Notes: a model not told the origin generated them from the sequence alone. Positions 1 to 8,476 are shown, counted from the first letter of the stretch. The stretch: 64,000 bases of DNA from Bradyrhizobium sp. MOS002 (GCF_003020115.1 NZ_PYFX01000003.1:620001-684000); one strand, 5' to 3'. Numbers and translations: made by a program.

Positions 1-1563
1 ATCGTTCTCGAACGCCGAGAGCGCGGCGTGCTCGCGAAAAATGTCGGCGGCGGATTTGTAGCCAAAGCTGTCGCCGAAGCCGAGGCGTTTTGCGGTTTCG
101 CTCACGATCCACCAGTCCGGCCGCGCCTCGCCAGGCGCCGGCAGGAACGAGCGCTGGCGCGAGATGCGGCGCTCGGAATTGGTCACGGTGCCCGACTTCT
201 CGCCCCAGGCGAGCGCGGGCAGCAGCACGTGCGGGCCGGCATCGACGGTGTCGTTGGAGAGCACGTTCTCGGAGACCACGAACAGCTCGAGCTTCTTCAG
301 CGCCTCGCGCACGAAGTCCGCGTCGGGCAGCGAGACCGCGGGGTTGGTGCCCATCACCCAGAGCGCCTTGACCTCGCCGCGATTGATGGCTTCGAACAGC
401 TGCACCGCCTTCAACCCTTCATGGGTGGCGATGCGCGGCGCCTTCCAGAACCGCCGCACGCGATCGATGTCGGGCGGCGTGAAGTTCATATGCGCGGCGA
501 GCTGGTTGGCGAGGCCGCCGACCTCGCGGCCGCCCATCGCGTTGGGCTGGCCGGTGAGCGAGAACGGTGAGGCACCCGGCTTGCCGATGCGCCCCGTGGC
601 GAGATGGCAGTTCAGGATCGCGTTGACCTTGTCGGTGCCCTGCGCCGACTGGTTGACACCTTGCGAGTACAGCGTGACGACGCGGGGCGTGTCACGGAAC
701 ATCTTGAAGAAGGTCGCAACGTCCTGCTCGGAGAGGCCGGTCGCCAGTGCGGTCGCGGTGACGCCGCCGGCGATGCTCCGTGCGCGCGCCAGCGCGTCGT
801 CAAAGCCGGACGTGTTTTGCGCGATGTAGTCCTGATCCAGGGCCCCATTGTCGGCGAGGTGAACGAACAGGCCGGAGAACAGCGCCGTGTCGGTGCCGGG
901 CTTGAGGCCCAGGAACAGATCGACATCGGTCGCGGTGTCGGTGCGGCGCGGATCGATCACGATCATGCGGGCGCCGCGCTCCTGCCGGTTCTTCAACATG
1001 CGCTGGAACAGCACGGGATGGCACCATGCGGCATTCGAACCAACGAACACCAGCAGATCGGCCTGGTCGAGATCCTCGTAGCATCCGGGCACGGTGTCGG
1101 CGCCGAAGGCGCGGCGGTGACCGGCGACCGAGGACGACATGCAGAGCCGCGAATTGGTGTCGACGTTCGCCGTGCCGACAAAGCCCTTCATCAGCTTGTT
1201 GGCGACGTAATAGTCCTCGGTCAGCAACTGACCGGAGAGATAGAATGCGACCGCGTCGGCGCCGTCGCGCGCGACGATGTGCTGCATGCGGTGGGCGACG
1301 TGATCGAGCGCATCGCTCCAGGCGACGCGTTCGAGCACGCCCTTGCAGCGGATCATCGGATAGAGCAGCCGGCTTTCCAGCCCGACAGTCTCGCCGAGCG
1401 CCGAGCCCTTGGAGCACAGCCGGCCGAAATTGGCGGGATGATCGGGATCGCCCGCGATCGCCGCGCCGCCGTTACCGTCTGGCGTCGCCAGCACGCCGCA
1501 GCCGACGCCGCAATACGGGCAGGTCGTTTTGGTGGCGCGGAGCGTGGCATCGATCGCCGTCAT
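1..1563 (-). CDS. nasC: assimilatory nitrate reductase, catalytic subunit (3' part beyond window)
   Basis: Large molybdopterin oxidoreductase that reduces nitrate to nitrite in the cytoplasm. The frame is open for 521 codons to the left edge without a stop, so the C-terminal part lies outside the window. The N-terminal [4Fe-4S] motif is visible as Cys15, Cys18, Cys22 and Cys50 (CPYCGVGC ... RLCSKGS), followed by the Mo-bisMGD fold (DPRRTDTA, GKPGASPFSLTGQPNAMGG). The ATG at 1563 has GAGG nine nt upstream and lies 15 nt after the stop of the flavoprotein gene. It is the last visible gene of narK-bjgb-flp-nasC, an order described for Bradyrhizobium nitrate assimilation. It has no fused flavin domain in the visible part; electrons are presumably supplied by the adjacent flavoprotein. 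Confidence 0.93.
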   Translation of the reverse strand, partial: MTAIDATLRATKTTCPYCGVGCGVLATPDGNGGAAIAGDPDHPANFGRLCSKGSALGETVGLESRLLYPMIRCKGVLERVAWSDALDHVAHRMQHIVARDGADAVAFYLSGQLLTEDYYVANKLMKGFVGTANVDTNSRLCMSSSVAGHRRAFGADTVPGCYEDLDQADLLVFVGSNAAWCHPVLFQRMLKNRQERGARMIVIDPRRTDTATDVDLFLGLKPGTDTALFSGLFVHLADNGALDQDYIAQNTSGFDDALARARSIAGGVTATALATGLSEQDVATFFKMFRDTPRVVTLYSQGVNQSAQGTDKVNAILNCHLATGRIGKPGASPFSLTGQPNAMGGREVGGLANQLAAHMNFTPPDIDRVRRFWKAPRIATHEGLKAVQLFEAINRGEVKALWVMGTNPAVSLPDADFVREALKKLELFVVSENVLSNDTVDAGPHVLLPALAWGEKSGTVTNSERRISRQRSFLPAPGEARPDWWIVSETAKRLGFGDSFGYKSAADIFREHAALSAFEND

Positions 1564-1578
1564 ATCAAGCTGCCTCTA

Positions 1579-2796
1579 TCAAGCCGCCTTGGGGGGCCCC
1601 GCGAGCGCGCGGCCGAACATCATGTCGGCGCGGATCGCCGCCACCTTTTCGCGGTTGCGGATCAGCTCGAGATACCAGAGCGCATCGACGGTATCGCCGA
1701 TCAGCAGAGCGCCGGTGAGCCGGCCCTCGGCGATGACGAGCTTCTTGTAGGTGCCGCGCCTGCGGTCTGACAGCACGAGGCTCTCGCTGCCCTCCCCGCC
1801 CATGAAGTCGCCGGCGGAGAACACGCTGACGCCCGACACCTTCAGATTGGTCGAGACCACGCTGCCCTGATAGGCCGCGGGACGACCGGAGAGATGCCGC
1901 GCCAGCACGCGCGCCTGCTCGTAGGCGGGCTCGACGAGGCCGTAGCAGGTGCCGCGATGCTCGGCGCATTCGCCAAGCGCGTAGATATCGGGTGACCCCG
2001 TCTGCATCTCGTCGTTGACGACGATGCCGCGGTTGACTGCGATGCCGGCGTCCTTTGCCAGCGCAATGTTGGGCCTGATGCCGGCGGCGAAGATCACGGC
2101 ATCGGCCTCGATGCGGCTGCCGTCGGCAAGCTCGACCCCTTCGACATGGCCCTCGCCGTGGATGCGGGCTGTGGATGCATTGAGCAGGATGCGAATGCCC
2201 TTGCGCTCGACCAGCGTCTTGAGCAGGTCGGCGGCGGGGCCATCGAGCTGGCGCTCCATCAGCCGGTCCATCAGGTGCAGCAGCGTCACGGGCGCTCCGG
2301 CCTTGGCGAGGCCGTAAGCCGCCTCGAGACCGAGCAGGCCGCCGCCGACCACGACGACGCGCTTCTTCGCCGCCGCAAGAGTAAGCAGCAGGTCGACGTC
2401 GCGGGTGTCGCGGAAGGTGTGCACGCCGGCGAGATCGGCGCCGGGCACGTTGAGCCGCAGCGGCGTCGAGCCGACGGCGAGCACGAGCTTGGAATATTCC
2501 ATGCTCTCTTCGCCTTCGATCTTGAGCTCGCGTCGGCCGGTGTCGATCTCGCTGACGCGATAACCGTAGCGCACCGTGACGCCGCGATGGCGCCACCAGT
2601 CGGCGGGCCGGAGCTCGATCTCGTGCGAACCGGTTTCGCCGGCCAGCACCGAGGAGAGCAGAACGCGGTTGTAAGCGAGCCGCGGCTCTTCGCCGATCAC
2701 GGCGACCGCGTAGCGGCCGAGCGAGGTCTTGGCGAGCTCGTCGACCAGACGCGCGGCCGCCATACCGTTCCCGACGATGACCAGCGGCTCACTCAC
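1579..2796 (-). CDS. flp: FAD/NAD(P)H-dependent oxidoreductase of the nitrate assimilation operon (Flp)
   Basis: 405 aa pyridine-nucleotide-disulphide-type flavoprotein, similar to the N-terminal half of NirB. An N-terminal dinucleotide fold (VIVGNGMAAARLV, residues 5-17) binds FAD, and a second Rossmann fold (VVVGGGLLGLEAAYG, around residue 150) binds NAD(P)H. In Bradyrhizobium the homologue passes electrons from NAD(P)H to the nitrate reductase and/or the operon haemoglobin; that role is taken from family knowledge. The GTG start at 2796 has GGAG seven nt upstream; the haemoglobin gene stops 10 nt before it and nasC starts 15 nt after it, so these are co-transcribed. It lacks the sirohaem/Fe-S reductase module of NirB. 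Confidence 0.9.
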   Translation of the reverse strand: MSEPLVIVGNGMAAARLVDELAKTSLGRYAVAVIGEEPRLAYNRVLLSSVLAGETGSHEIELRPADWWRHRGVTVRYGYRVSEIDTGRRELKIEGEESMEYSKLVLAVGSTPLRLNVPGADLAGVHTFRDTRDVDLLLTLAAAKKRVVVVGGGLLGLEAAYGLAKAGAPVTLLHLMDRLMERQLDGPAADLLKTLVERKGIRILLNASTARIHGEGHVEGVELADGSRIEADAVIFAAGIRPNIALAKDAGIAVNRGIVVNDEMQTGSPDIYALGECAEHRGTCYGLVEPAYEQARVLARHLSGRPAAYQGSVVSTNLKVSGVSVFSAGDFMGGEGSESLVLSDRRRGTYKKLVIAEGRLTGALLIGDTVDALWYLELIRNREKVAAIRADMMFGRALAGPPKAA

Positions 2797-2806
2797 AACG
2801 CATCTC

Positions 2807-3235
2807 CTATTCAGCGGCCTGCGACTGCGCGCCGTAGGCCTCGGAAATCATGTAGCCGGACAACACGCCGTAGGCGTCAGTCCAGGCCGTGGCGAGTTCG
2901 GGCGTCCAGGCCTCGCCGAGCCCCTTCTCCAGCGTCCACAGCAAGGTCGCGCCGACCACGGGGTAGTGCTCGGCCTTGGCGCCGTAGGCGACGTGACGCT
3001 TCGCAAGCGCCGAGGCCGCGGGAAGAATCGAGTCCAAGTTCGACAGGCCGCCGACGACGGCGGCGAGCATGCCCATCAGCTTCTTGCGCTGCTCAGTCAT
3101 GTCCTCGGGAAACATCGCGCGCACGGATGGCGCGACCTCGAACAGGCGATCGTAGAACAGCACCGCGGCCTGCGCGGAAATCGGCGCCACCTTGGCAAAG
3201 CTCTGCTGGACGAGGGTGATCTGTTCTGGCGTCAT
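2807..3235 (-). CDS. bjgb: single-domain bacterial haemoglobin
   Basis: 142 aa globin with no reductase domain (a flavohaemoglobin would be about 400 aa). It begins MTPEQITLVQQSFAKV; KRHVAYGAKAEHYPVVG carries the expected proximal histidine region. In Bradyrhizobium this globin detoxifies NO formed during nitrate assimilation, with the downstream flavoprotein as the likely reductase. I chose the ATG at 3235 because AGGAGA lies just upstream; an in-frame extension to 3310 has no family similarity. It sits between narK and flp. Confidence 0.92.
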   Translation of the reverse strand: MTPEQITLVQQSFAKVAPISAQAAVLFYDRLFEVAPSVRAMFPEDMTEQRKKLMGMLAAVVGGLSNLDSILPAASALAKRHVAYGAKAEHYPVVGATLLWTLEKGLGEAWTPELATAWTDAYGVLSGYMISEAYGAQSQAAE

Positions 3236-3354
3236 GATGTTCTCCTGCCTGTTGGGTTTGCCTTGGTGCGCGCCATTGCGAACCAGGTTCATGGTCAAAC
3301 TGTCGGGCAATGCTTCTCCCCGCGTAATGGGAGAAGCGAGATTCGTACCAAGTG

Positions 3355-4734
3355 TTATACCCTTGCTCCGGCGAGGCTTGACGCGCCCTCACCCTGCGGG
3401 CTGCGACGCAGGTAGAACCACCAGGTCAGCGCGAGGCAGGAGGCGTAGAAGCCGAGATAGATCGCGAGCGCGAGCTGCGGCCCGCCGGTCAGCGCGATCG
3501 ACTTGCCGAACCCGGTCGGGATCAGATAGCCGCCCACGGCGCCGACCGCGCCGATGAAGCCGACCGCAGCACCGCTCTCGATGCTCGCCGTCTTCAAGGC
3601 GACCGCGCGCTCCGCATCGCCCTTGCCGCGCACCCTGAACAAATTCTGCTCGCGGAAGATCGAGGGGATCATGCGGTAGGTCGATCCGTTGCCGATGCCC
3701 GTCGTCACGAACAGGACCAGGAACATCGACAGGAAGCCGATGAAATCCTTGTGCCCGACGAAATAGAGCACGCCGATCGTGGCGCCTGCCATCACGATGA
3801 AATTCCAGAACGTGATGACCGAGCCGCCGATCCTGTCGGCAAGCCAGCCGCCGAGCGGCCGCGACAGCGAGCCGACCAACGGCCCCAGAAACGCGATCGC
3901 AATCGTGACTTGCGGGAACTGGGTCTTGATCAGCAGCGGAAATGCAGCCGAGTAGCCGATGAAAGAGCCGAACGTACCGATATAGAGATACGCCATGATC
4001 CAGGTGTGCTTGCGCTTGACCACGGCGAGCTGATTGTTGATCGACGACTTGGCCGTGGTCAGGTTGTTCATGAAGAACACGGCGCCGAAGACCGCGATCG
4101 CGATCGGCAGCACCCACATCAGGCCGGCGTTTTGCAGGAAAACACCGTCGACCGGCGATGCCTGGAACAGGTTGATGACCGCGAGCGTCATCAGGATCGG
4201 GGTCAACAGCTGTACGCTTGAGACGCCGATATTGCCGCCGGCGGCGTTGAGGCCGAGCGCCCATCCCTTCATCCGGTCGGGAAAGAAGAACGAGATGTTG
4301 GTCATGCTGGAGGCAAAATTGCCACCACCGAGACCGGCGGTCGAGGCAATCAGCAGCATCAGCCAGAACGGCGTGTCGGGCTGGCCGACGAAATAGGCGA
4401 GCGAGAGCGTCGGAATAAACAGGATCGCCGCACTGAAGATGGTCCAGTTGCGGCCGCCGAAGGTCGTCACCGCGAAGGTGTAGGGAAAGCGCATCAGCGC
4501 GCCGATCAGCCCGGGCACCGCGACGAGCTGGAACAGCTGGTCGGTGGTGTAGTGGAAGCCCGCCTGCGGCAGCTTGGTGGTGACGATGCTCCAGATCAGC
4601 CAGACCGAGAAGCCGATATGTTCGGCCACGATCGACCAGATCAGGTTGCGTCGCGCGATAGTCTTGCCAGTCGCATTCCAGAACGCCTCATCTTCGGGGC
4701 GCCAGTCTGAAATCCAAGTCGGACTCCTGGTCAT
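3355..4734 (-). CDS. narK: MFS nitrate/nitrite transporter NarK
   Basis: 459 aa inner-membrane protein of the nitrate/nitrite porter family with about 12 hydrophobic segments and glycine-rich family motifs (AGLGGGNFASSMTNISFFFP, NAAGGNIGVSSVQ). Expected role: nitrate uptake and/or nitrite export. First gene of narK-bjgb-flp-nasC; 119 nt separate it from the globin. Its ATG at 4734 is preceded by GAAGGGA. Upstream lie a sigma-54-like promoter, a paired NtrC-type site and a leader hairpin shared with nrtA. Confidence 0.93.
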   Translation of the reverse strand: MTRSPTWISDWRPEDEAFWNATGKTIARRNLIWSIVAEHIGFSVWLIWSIVTTKLPQAGFHYTTDQLFQLVAVPGLIGALMRFPYTFAVTTFGGRNWTIFSAAILFIPTLSLAYFVGQPDTPFWLMLLIASTAGLGGGNFASSMTNISFFFPDRMKGWALGLNAAGGNIGVSSVQLLTPILMTLAVINLFQASPVDGVFLQNAGLMWVLPIAIAVFGAVFFMNNLTTAKSSINNQLAVVKRKHTWIMAYLYIGTFGSFIGYSAAFPLLIKTQFPQVTIAIAFLGPLVGSLSRPLGGWLADRIGGSVITFWNFIVMAGATIGVLYFVGHKDFIGFLSMFLVLFVTTGIGNGSTYRMIPSIFREQNLFRVRGKGDAERAVALKTASIESGAAVGFIGAVGAVGGYLIPTGFGKSIALTGGPQLALAIYLGFYASCLALTWWFYLRRSPQGEGASSLAGARV

Positions 4735-4760
4735 TGCAAAATCCCTTCTAGGCTCACCGC

Positions 4761-4773
4761 TGCGTCGTTGCAG
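4761..4773 (-). promoter_or_regulatory. narK leader hairpin with AACGAC loop (candidate NasT/ANTAR target)
   Basis: On the narK strand this reads CTGC-AACGAC-GCA(G), a 4-bp stem with a six-base loop having A at position 1 and G at position 4, the pattern known for ANTAR-protein RNA targets. The same 13 bases occur in the nrtA leader (8168-8180). It ends 27 nt before the narK ATG. Upstream of it is a strong 6-bp GC stem with a six-base loop (4781-4798). Function is inferred. Confidence 0.5.
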
Positions 4774-4880
4774 GCTCAGCCTCCGGCCACGGAGGCGCGC
4801 TCCGAGGCTTCACCCCGGTGGCGAGTTACGATGCTGATTGATGATGTTGAGGGACGTCGTCGTTGGCGTCGCGATTGCTG

Positions 4881-4898
4881 TTTCAATTTCCGTGCCAA
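4881..4898 (-). promoter_or_regulatory. sigma-54-type -24/-12 promoter of narK
   Basis: On the minus strand TTGGCACGGAAATTGAAA: GG at -24, ten bases, then GA where GC is usual at -12. The nrtA promoter has the same TTGGCAYG...TTGAA form. It implies a start near 4870 and a leader of about 136 nt. The non-consensus -12 lowers certainty. Confidence 0.55.
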
Positions 4899-4991
4899 CT
4901 GCGCCCATTCCGGAAACGCAGGAAATTCAGGAGCTTGTTCGTCGTGCTCCAAATTCTTGCAGGACTATTTCGCACGCAAATTTTGCGATTC

Positions 4992-5024
4992 GCTCAATCC
5001 CTGTGCGGCGCACAAGGATTGAGC
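4992..5024. promoter_or_regulatory. paired NtrC-type binding sites upstream of narK
   Basis: 33-nt palindrome made of GCTC-N7-GTGC (4992-5006) and GCAC-N7-GAGC (5010-5024). Each matches the NtrC core GCAC-N7-GTGC in 7 of 8 positions, with 18 nt between equivalent points. The pair upstream of nrtA has the same geometry. It lies about 95-125 nt upstream of the -24 element, a normal enhancer distance. Confidence 0.55.
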
Positions 5025-5047
5025 TTGATGATTCAAAATTAGGCGTG

Positions 5048-5070
5048 GCGTTAGCACCCGTTGGTAACGC
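5048..5070 (-). terminator. weak hairpin downstream of nrtC
   Basis: GCGTTA / TAACGC inverted repeat just after the nrtC stop, followed on the minus strand by a short T-rich stretch (AATTTT). A weak factor-independent terminator at best. Confidence 0.3.
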
Positions 5071-5072
5071 GC

Positions 5073-5867
5073 TTACGCGGCTTCGACGAAGCGATGACGC
5101 TCATAGAGGAATTCGAGCACGCGCTGCCGGCACTTCAGATAAGTGGCGTTGGTCGCGAGCTCGAGTCGCTTGCGCGGGCGCGCCAGCGGCACCTCCAGCA
5201 CCTCGCCGATGCGCGCGCTCGGCCCGTTCGTCATCATGACGATGCGATCGGACAGCAGCACCGCCTCGTCGACGTCGTGGGTGATCATCAAAATGGTGTT
5301 GCCGAGCTTCTGATGCAGCGCCATCACCGAATCCTGCAGATGCGCGCGGGTCAGGGCATCGAGCGCGCCGAAAGGCTCGTCGAGCAGCAACACTTTCGGC
5401 TCCATGGCAAGCGCGCGGGCAATGCCGACGCGCTGCTTCATGCCGCCAGAGATCTCCGAGGGCCGCTTGTCCTTGGCATGGGCCATCTGCACGAGGTTGA
5501 GATTGTGCATCACCCATGCGTCGCGTTCGGCGCGCTTCTTGGTCTTGGCGAAGACCTTGTCGACGCCAAGCCTGACGTTCTCGTACACGGTCAGCCATGG
5601 CAGCAGGCTGTGGTTCTGGAACACCACCGCGCGGTCGGGTCCCGGCGAGTTCACCTCGCGGTTCTCGAGCAGCACGCCGCCGGTGGTGGCATTGGTCAGG
5701 CCTGCGATGATGTTGAGCAGGGTCGACTTGCCGCAACCGGAATGGCCGATGATCGAGACGTATTCGCCCTTCTCGATGGTGAGATTGATATCCTTCAGCA
5801 CCTCCGTGGAGGCCGCGCCGCGGGTAAAAATCTTGTCGATGTGGTCGAGCTTCAGATAAGCGGTCAT
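5073..5867 (-). CDS. nrtC: nitrate ABC transporter, ATP-binding protein
   Basis: 264 aa ABC ATPase of the nitrate/sulphonate/taurine family. Walker A GHSGCGKST at residues 41-49, ABC signature SGGMKQR, Walker B LLLDEPFGALD and the H-loop TILMITHDVDEA are all present. The ATG at 5867 starts 11 nt after the permease stop. It has no C-terminal substrate-binding-like extension, unlike cyanobacterial NrtC, and so resembles NrtD/NasD. An open frame running on to 6596 is an accident of the overlapping permease frame, not a fusion. It powers nitrate (possibly nitrite) import with the two upstream genes. Confidence 0.92.
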   Translation of the reverse strand: MTAYLKLDHIDKIFTRGAASTEVLKDINLTIEKGEYVSIIGHSGCGKSTLLNIIAGLTNATTGGVLLENREVNSPGPDRAVVFQNHSLLPWLTVYENVRLGVDKVFAKTKKRAERDAWVMHNLNLVQMAHAKDKRPSEISGGMKQRVGIARALAMEPKVLLLDEPFGALDALTRAHLQDSVMALHQKLGNTILMITHDVDEAVLLSDRIVMMTNGPSARIGEVLEVPLARPRKRLELATNATYLKCRQRVLEFLYERHRFVEAA

Positions 5868-5878
5868 GTGCTCCCCCT

Positions 5879-6775
5879 TCAGTTCAGCGCGGTGCCGCGG
5901 GTGACGATCTTGCCGGCGCCCGCGATCAGGCGGTCGAGCACGAAGCCGATGATGCCGACATAGAACAGCGCCAGGATGATCTCGCTGATATGCGAGGAGT
6001 TCCAGGCGTCCCAGATGAAGAAGCCGATGCCGACGCCACCGATCAGCATTTCCGCGGCGACGATGGCGAGCCAGGACAGGCCGATGCCGATGCGGAGCCC
6101 CGTGAAGATGTAGGGGGCGGCGGCCGGGATCATGATCTTGGCGAAGAACTCGAGCGGGTTGAGCTGCACCACCGCCGCGACGTTGCGATAATCCTGCGGG
6201 ATATTGCGGATGCCGACCGCGGTGTTGATGATGATCGGCCAGATCGAAGTGATGAAGATGACGAAGATCGCGGACGGCTGGCCGTCGCGGAACGCGGCGA
6301 GCGACAGCGGCAGCCAGGCCAGCGGCGGGATCGTGCGCAAGACCTGGAACAACGGATCGAGCCCGCGCATCGCCCAGACCGACTGGCCGACCAGGACGCC
6401 AAGCGCGATGCCGGCGATGGCCGAGAGCGAATAGCCCAGCGCGACGCGCTGGAGACTGGCGGAGAGATGCCAGAACAGACCCTTGTCGATGCCGCCATGG
6501 TCGAAGAACGGATCGAAGATCAATTCCTTGGTGTCCTTGAACACCTTCGACGGCGGCGGCAACGCCGAGCCGGCGCGGCGGCAGACCAGCTCCCACACCA
6601 GAAGCAAGAGCGCGATCACGACCAGCGGCGGGATCACGCGCACGGCGGTCTCCCGCGCCATCCGCGCGTAAGTCTCCGAACGCGGCGGCCGCTTCGGCGT
6701 CATCGCGACGACCGGCGCGGCGGTGCCCGCGGGGGTCGCGGTCTCAATGTCCATCTTGGTGGCAGGCATGTTCAT
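5879..6775 (-). CDS. nrtB: nitrate ABC transporter, permease
   Basis: 298 aa integral membrane permease. A hydrophilic N-terminus of about 45 residues is followed by six predicted hydrophobic segments. The ABC-coupling (EAA-type) loop reads around NIPQDYRNVAAVVQLNPLEFFAKIMIPAAAPYI. It lies between the binding protein (56 nt gap) and the ATPase (11 nt gap). The substrate is inferred from nrtA and the nitrate-operon context. Confidence 0.92.
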   Translation of the reverse strand: MNMPATKMDIETATPAGTAAPVVAMTPKRPPRSETYARMARETAVRVIPPLVVIALLLLVWELVCRRAGSALPPPSKVFKDTKELIFDPFFDHGGIDKGLFWHLSASLQRVALGYSLSAIAGIALGVLVGQSVWAMRGLDPLFQVLRTIPPLAWLPLSLAAFRDGQPSAIFVIFITSIWPIIINTAVGIRNIPQDYRNVAAVVQLNPLEFFAKIMIPAAAPYIFTGLRIGIGLSWLAIVAAEMLIGGVGIGFFIWDAWNSSHISEIILALFYVGIIGFVLDRLIAGAGKIVTRGTALN

Positions 6776-6831
6776 CGCAATCTCTCCGGCTCAAGGACGA
6801 TGCGGCCGCCTCACGGCGACCGCAGGCTCCA

Positions 6832-8151
6832 TCAGACTTCGACGCGCTTGATCGCGAGCGACTTCAGATAGGCGGCCGGATTTTCCGGGTCGAACACCTT
6901 GCCGTCGAAGAACGTCTCCTTGCCGCGCGAGGTGGAGGTCGGGATCTCCGCGCTTGCGACGCCGAGCGTCTTGGCCGCGTCGCGCCACATGTCCTCGCGG
7001 TTGACCTTGGCGATCAGCGCCTTGGTGTCGAAATTCGCCTCGTACTTGCCCCAGCGAATGTCCTCGGTGAGGAACCAGAGGTCGTGGCTCTGGAAGGGAT
7101 AAGAGGCGAAGTCGCGCCAGTACTTCATGATGTGCGGCGAATTCTCGACCACCTTGCCGGGAAGGCCGTAGTCGAACTTGCCGGCGGTGCGGTCGAGCAC
7201 GTCTTCCACGGGGCAGTTCATCCACTGCCGCTTGCCCATGATGGCGGCGAGTTCTGCCTTGTTCTCGGCCTTGTCGGACCATTGCTGCGCTTCCATCACC
7301 GCCATCAGCAGCGCCTTGGCGGCCTTGGGATATTTGTCGACGAAGGCGGCGCGCATGCCGAAGGATTTTTCCGGGTGCTTGTTCCAGAGTTCGCCGGTCG
7401 TGACCGCGGTGTAGCCGATGTTCTGGTGGATCAGCTGGAGGTTCCAGGGCTCGCCGACGCAGAAACAGTCCATCGTGCCGACCTTCATGTTGGCCACCAT
7501 CTGCGCCGGCGGCACCACGATGGTCTCGATGTCCTTGTCCGGATCGATGCCGCCGGCGGCGAGCCAGTAGCGGATCCAGAGGTCATGCGTGCCGCCGGGG
7601 AAGGTCATCGCCGCCTTCACGGCCTTGCCCGAGGCCTTCTTTTTCTCCAGCGCCGCCTTGAAGGGCGAAGCATCGACGCCGAGCTTCAGGTCGGCATATT
7701 CACTGGCAACGGAGATGCACTGGCTGTCGAGATTGAGCCGCGCCAGGATGTACATCGGCGTCGGCTGGTTGTTCTGCGTCACCTTGCCTGCCGAGATCAG
7801 ATACGGCATCGGGGTCAGGATGTGTGCCCCGTCGATGCCGTTGCCTTCGGAGCCGAGCACGAGATTGTCCCGCGTGGTGCCCCAGGAGGCCTGCTTCTGC
7901 ACGTCGGTGTCAGGCATGCCGTATTTGGCGAACAGGCCCTTGTCCTTGGCCACGAACAAGGGGCCGGCATCGCTCAGTGCGATGAAGCCGAGCTTGGCGC
8001 CCTTGACCTCCGGGCCTGAGTCCTGCGCGAAGGCGCCGGCGGGGAAATTCAGTTTTACGGCGGCCAGGAGTGCGGCGGTCGAGCCGGCGGCCTTCAACAA
8101 TTGACGGCGGCTGAGGCCAGTGTCCGACGGCCGGCGGGTGCGCTTGGTCAT
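6832..8151 (-). CDS. nrtA: nitrate ABC transporter, substrate-binding protein
   Basis: 439 aa exported protein of the NrtA/TauA class. It begins with a twin-arginine signal (SRRQLLKAAG, Arg15-Arg16) and ends its signal with AGAFAQDS. The body carries the nitrate-binding-protein pattern (GFIALSDAGPLFVAKDKGLFAKYG; MDCFCVGEPWN; GELWNKHPEKSFG). Known family role: captures nitrate in the periplasm and delivers it to the permease. First gene of the minus-strand operon; its roughly 170-nt leader starts from a sigma-54-like promoter and contains the hairpin shared with narK. Confidence 0.94.
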   Translation of the reverse strand: MTKRTRRPSDTGLSRRQLLKAAGSTAALLAAVKLNFPAGAFAQDSGPEVKGAKLGFIALSDAGPLFVAKDKGLFAKYGMPDTDVQKQASWGTTRDNLVLGSEGNGIDGAHILTPMPYLISAGKVTQNNQPTPMYILARLNLDSQCISVASEYADLKLGVDASPFKAALEKKKASGKAVKAAMTFPGGTHDLWIRYWLAAGGIDPDKDIETIVVPPAQMVANMKVGTMDCFCVGEPWNLQLIHQNIGYTAVTTGELWNKHPEKSFGMRAAFVDKYPKAAKALLMAVMEAQQWSDKAENKAELAAIMGKRQWMNCPVEDVLDRTAGKFDYGLPGKVVENSPHIMKYWRDFASYPFQSHDLWFLTEDIRWGKYEANFDTKALIAKVNREDMWRDAAKTLGVASAEIPTSTSRGKETFFDGKVFDPENPAAYLKSLAIKRVEV

Positions 8152-8167
8152 AGGCGGTATCGTCCTT

Positions 8168-8180
8168 TGCGTCGTTGCAG
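8168..8180 (-). promoter_or_regulatory. nrtA leader hairpin with AACGAC loop (candidate NasT/ANTAR target)
   Basis: On the minus strand CTGC-AACGAC-GCA, identical over 13 bases to the narK leader element. Twenty nt upstream is GC-ACTGAC-GC, another possible A1/G4 six-base loop, giving a possible two-hairpin arrangement as in known ANTAR targets. The element ends 17 nt before the nrtA ATG. No clear U-tract terminator follows, so action on translation or elongation is equally possible. Confidence 0.45.
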
Positions 8181-8330
8181 AATGATGGCGTCAGTGCACA
8201 CGAGCAGCCCGTCCGTCCGGCGACGCCTGAAGCAGCGCATGCGAACGCGCGACGGGGAGACCCCCGTCTGGTGGCGTCGGCAATTCGGATGAGAAGTCTC
8301 GCGGGACGGCTTCAATGGCGTCGGCTGGAA

Positions 8331-8350
8331 CTATTCAAGCTTCATGCCAA
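8331..8350 (-). promoter_or_regulatory. sigma-54-type -24/-12 promoter of nrtA
   Basis: On the minus strand TTGGCATGAAGCTTGAATAG: GG, ten bases, then GA, the same variant as at narK. It predicts transcription from about 8322. Confidence 0.5.
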
Positions 8351-8443
8351 GCGCCACAGCGCAGAAAGTCTCAAAATATCAATATGCTACAGGCAGCGCG
8401 CCAGTCTGTCGCAGGCCCGTTCCGCTCGCGAAATTTGCGGCTT

Positions 8444-8476
8444 GCCCAATACTTGTGCGACGCACAAGACTTGTGC
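8444..8476. promoter_or_regulatory. paired NtrC sites in the divergent nrtA / nitrite-channel region
   Basis: GCCC-N7-GTGC (8444-8458, 7 of 8) and GCAC-AAGACTT-GTGC (8462-8476, perfect 8 of 8 and a complete palindrome). Spacing is identical to the narK pair. The array lies about 95 nt from the nrtA -24 element on one side and about 95 nt from the plus-strand -24 element on the other, so it could serve both directions. Confidence 0.65.

Larger units (their letters stand above)
4735..5072. other. narK upstream region / nrtC 3' region (non-coding)
   Basis: 338 nt without a credible gene. From right to left on the narK strand it holds a weak hairpin after nrtC (5048-5070), a 33-nt palindrome read as two NtrC-type sites (4992-5024), a -24/-12 element (4881-4898), and a leader of about 136 nt with a GC-rich hairpin (4781-4798) and the conserved short hairpin (4761-4773). 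Confidence 0.7.

Noticed and set aside
28-1770. Long plus-strand frames opposite nasC and flp
   Set aside because: High-GC antisense shadows with Arg/Ala/His-rich composition and no domain; the minus-strand reading is a clear nitrate reductase and flavoprotein.
5073-6596. 507-codon frame suggesting a permease-ATPase fusion
   Set aside because: Only the part from 5867 down reads as an ABC ATPase; the upstream part is the wrong frame of nrtB, which has its own full permease frame.
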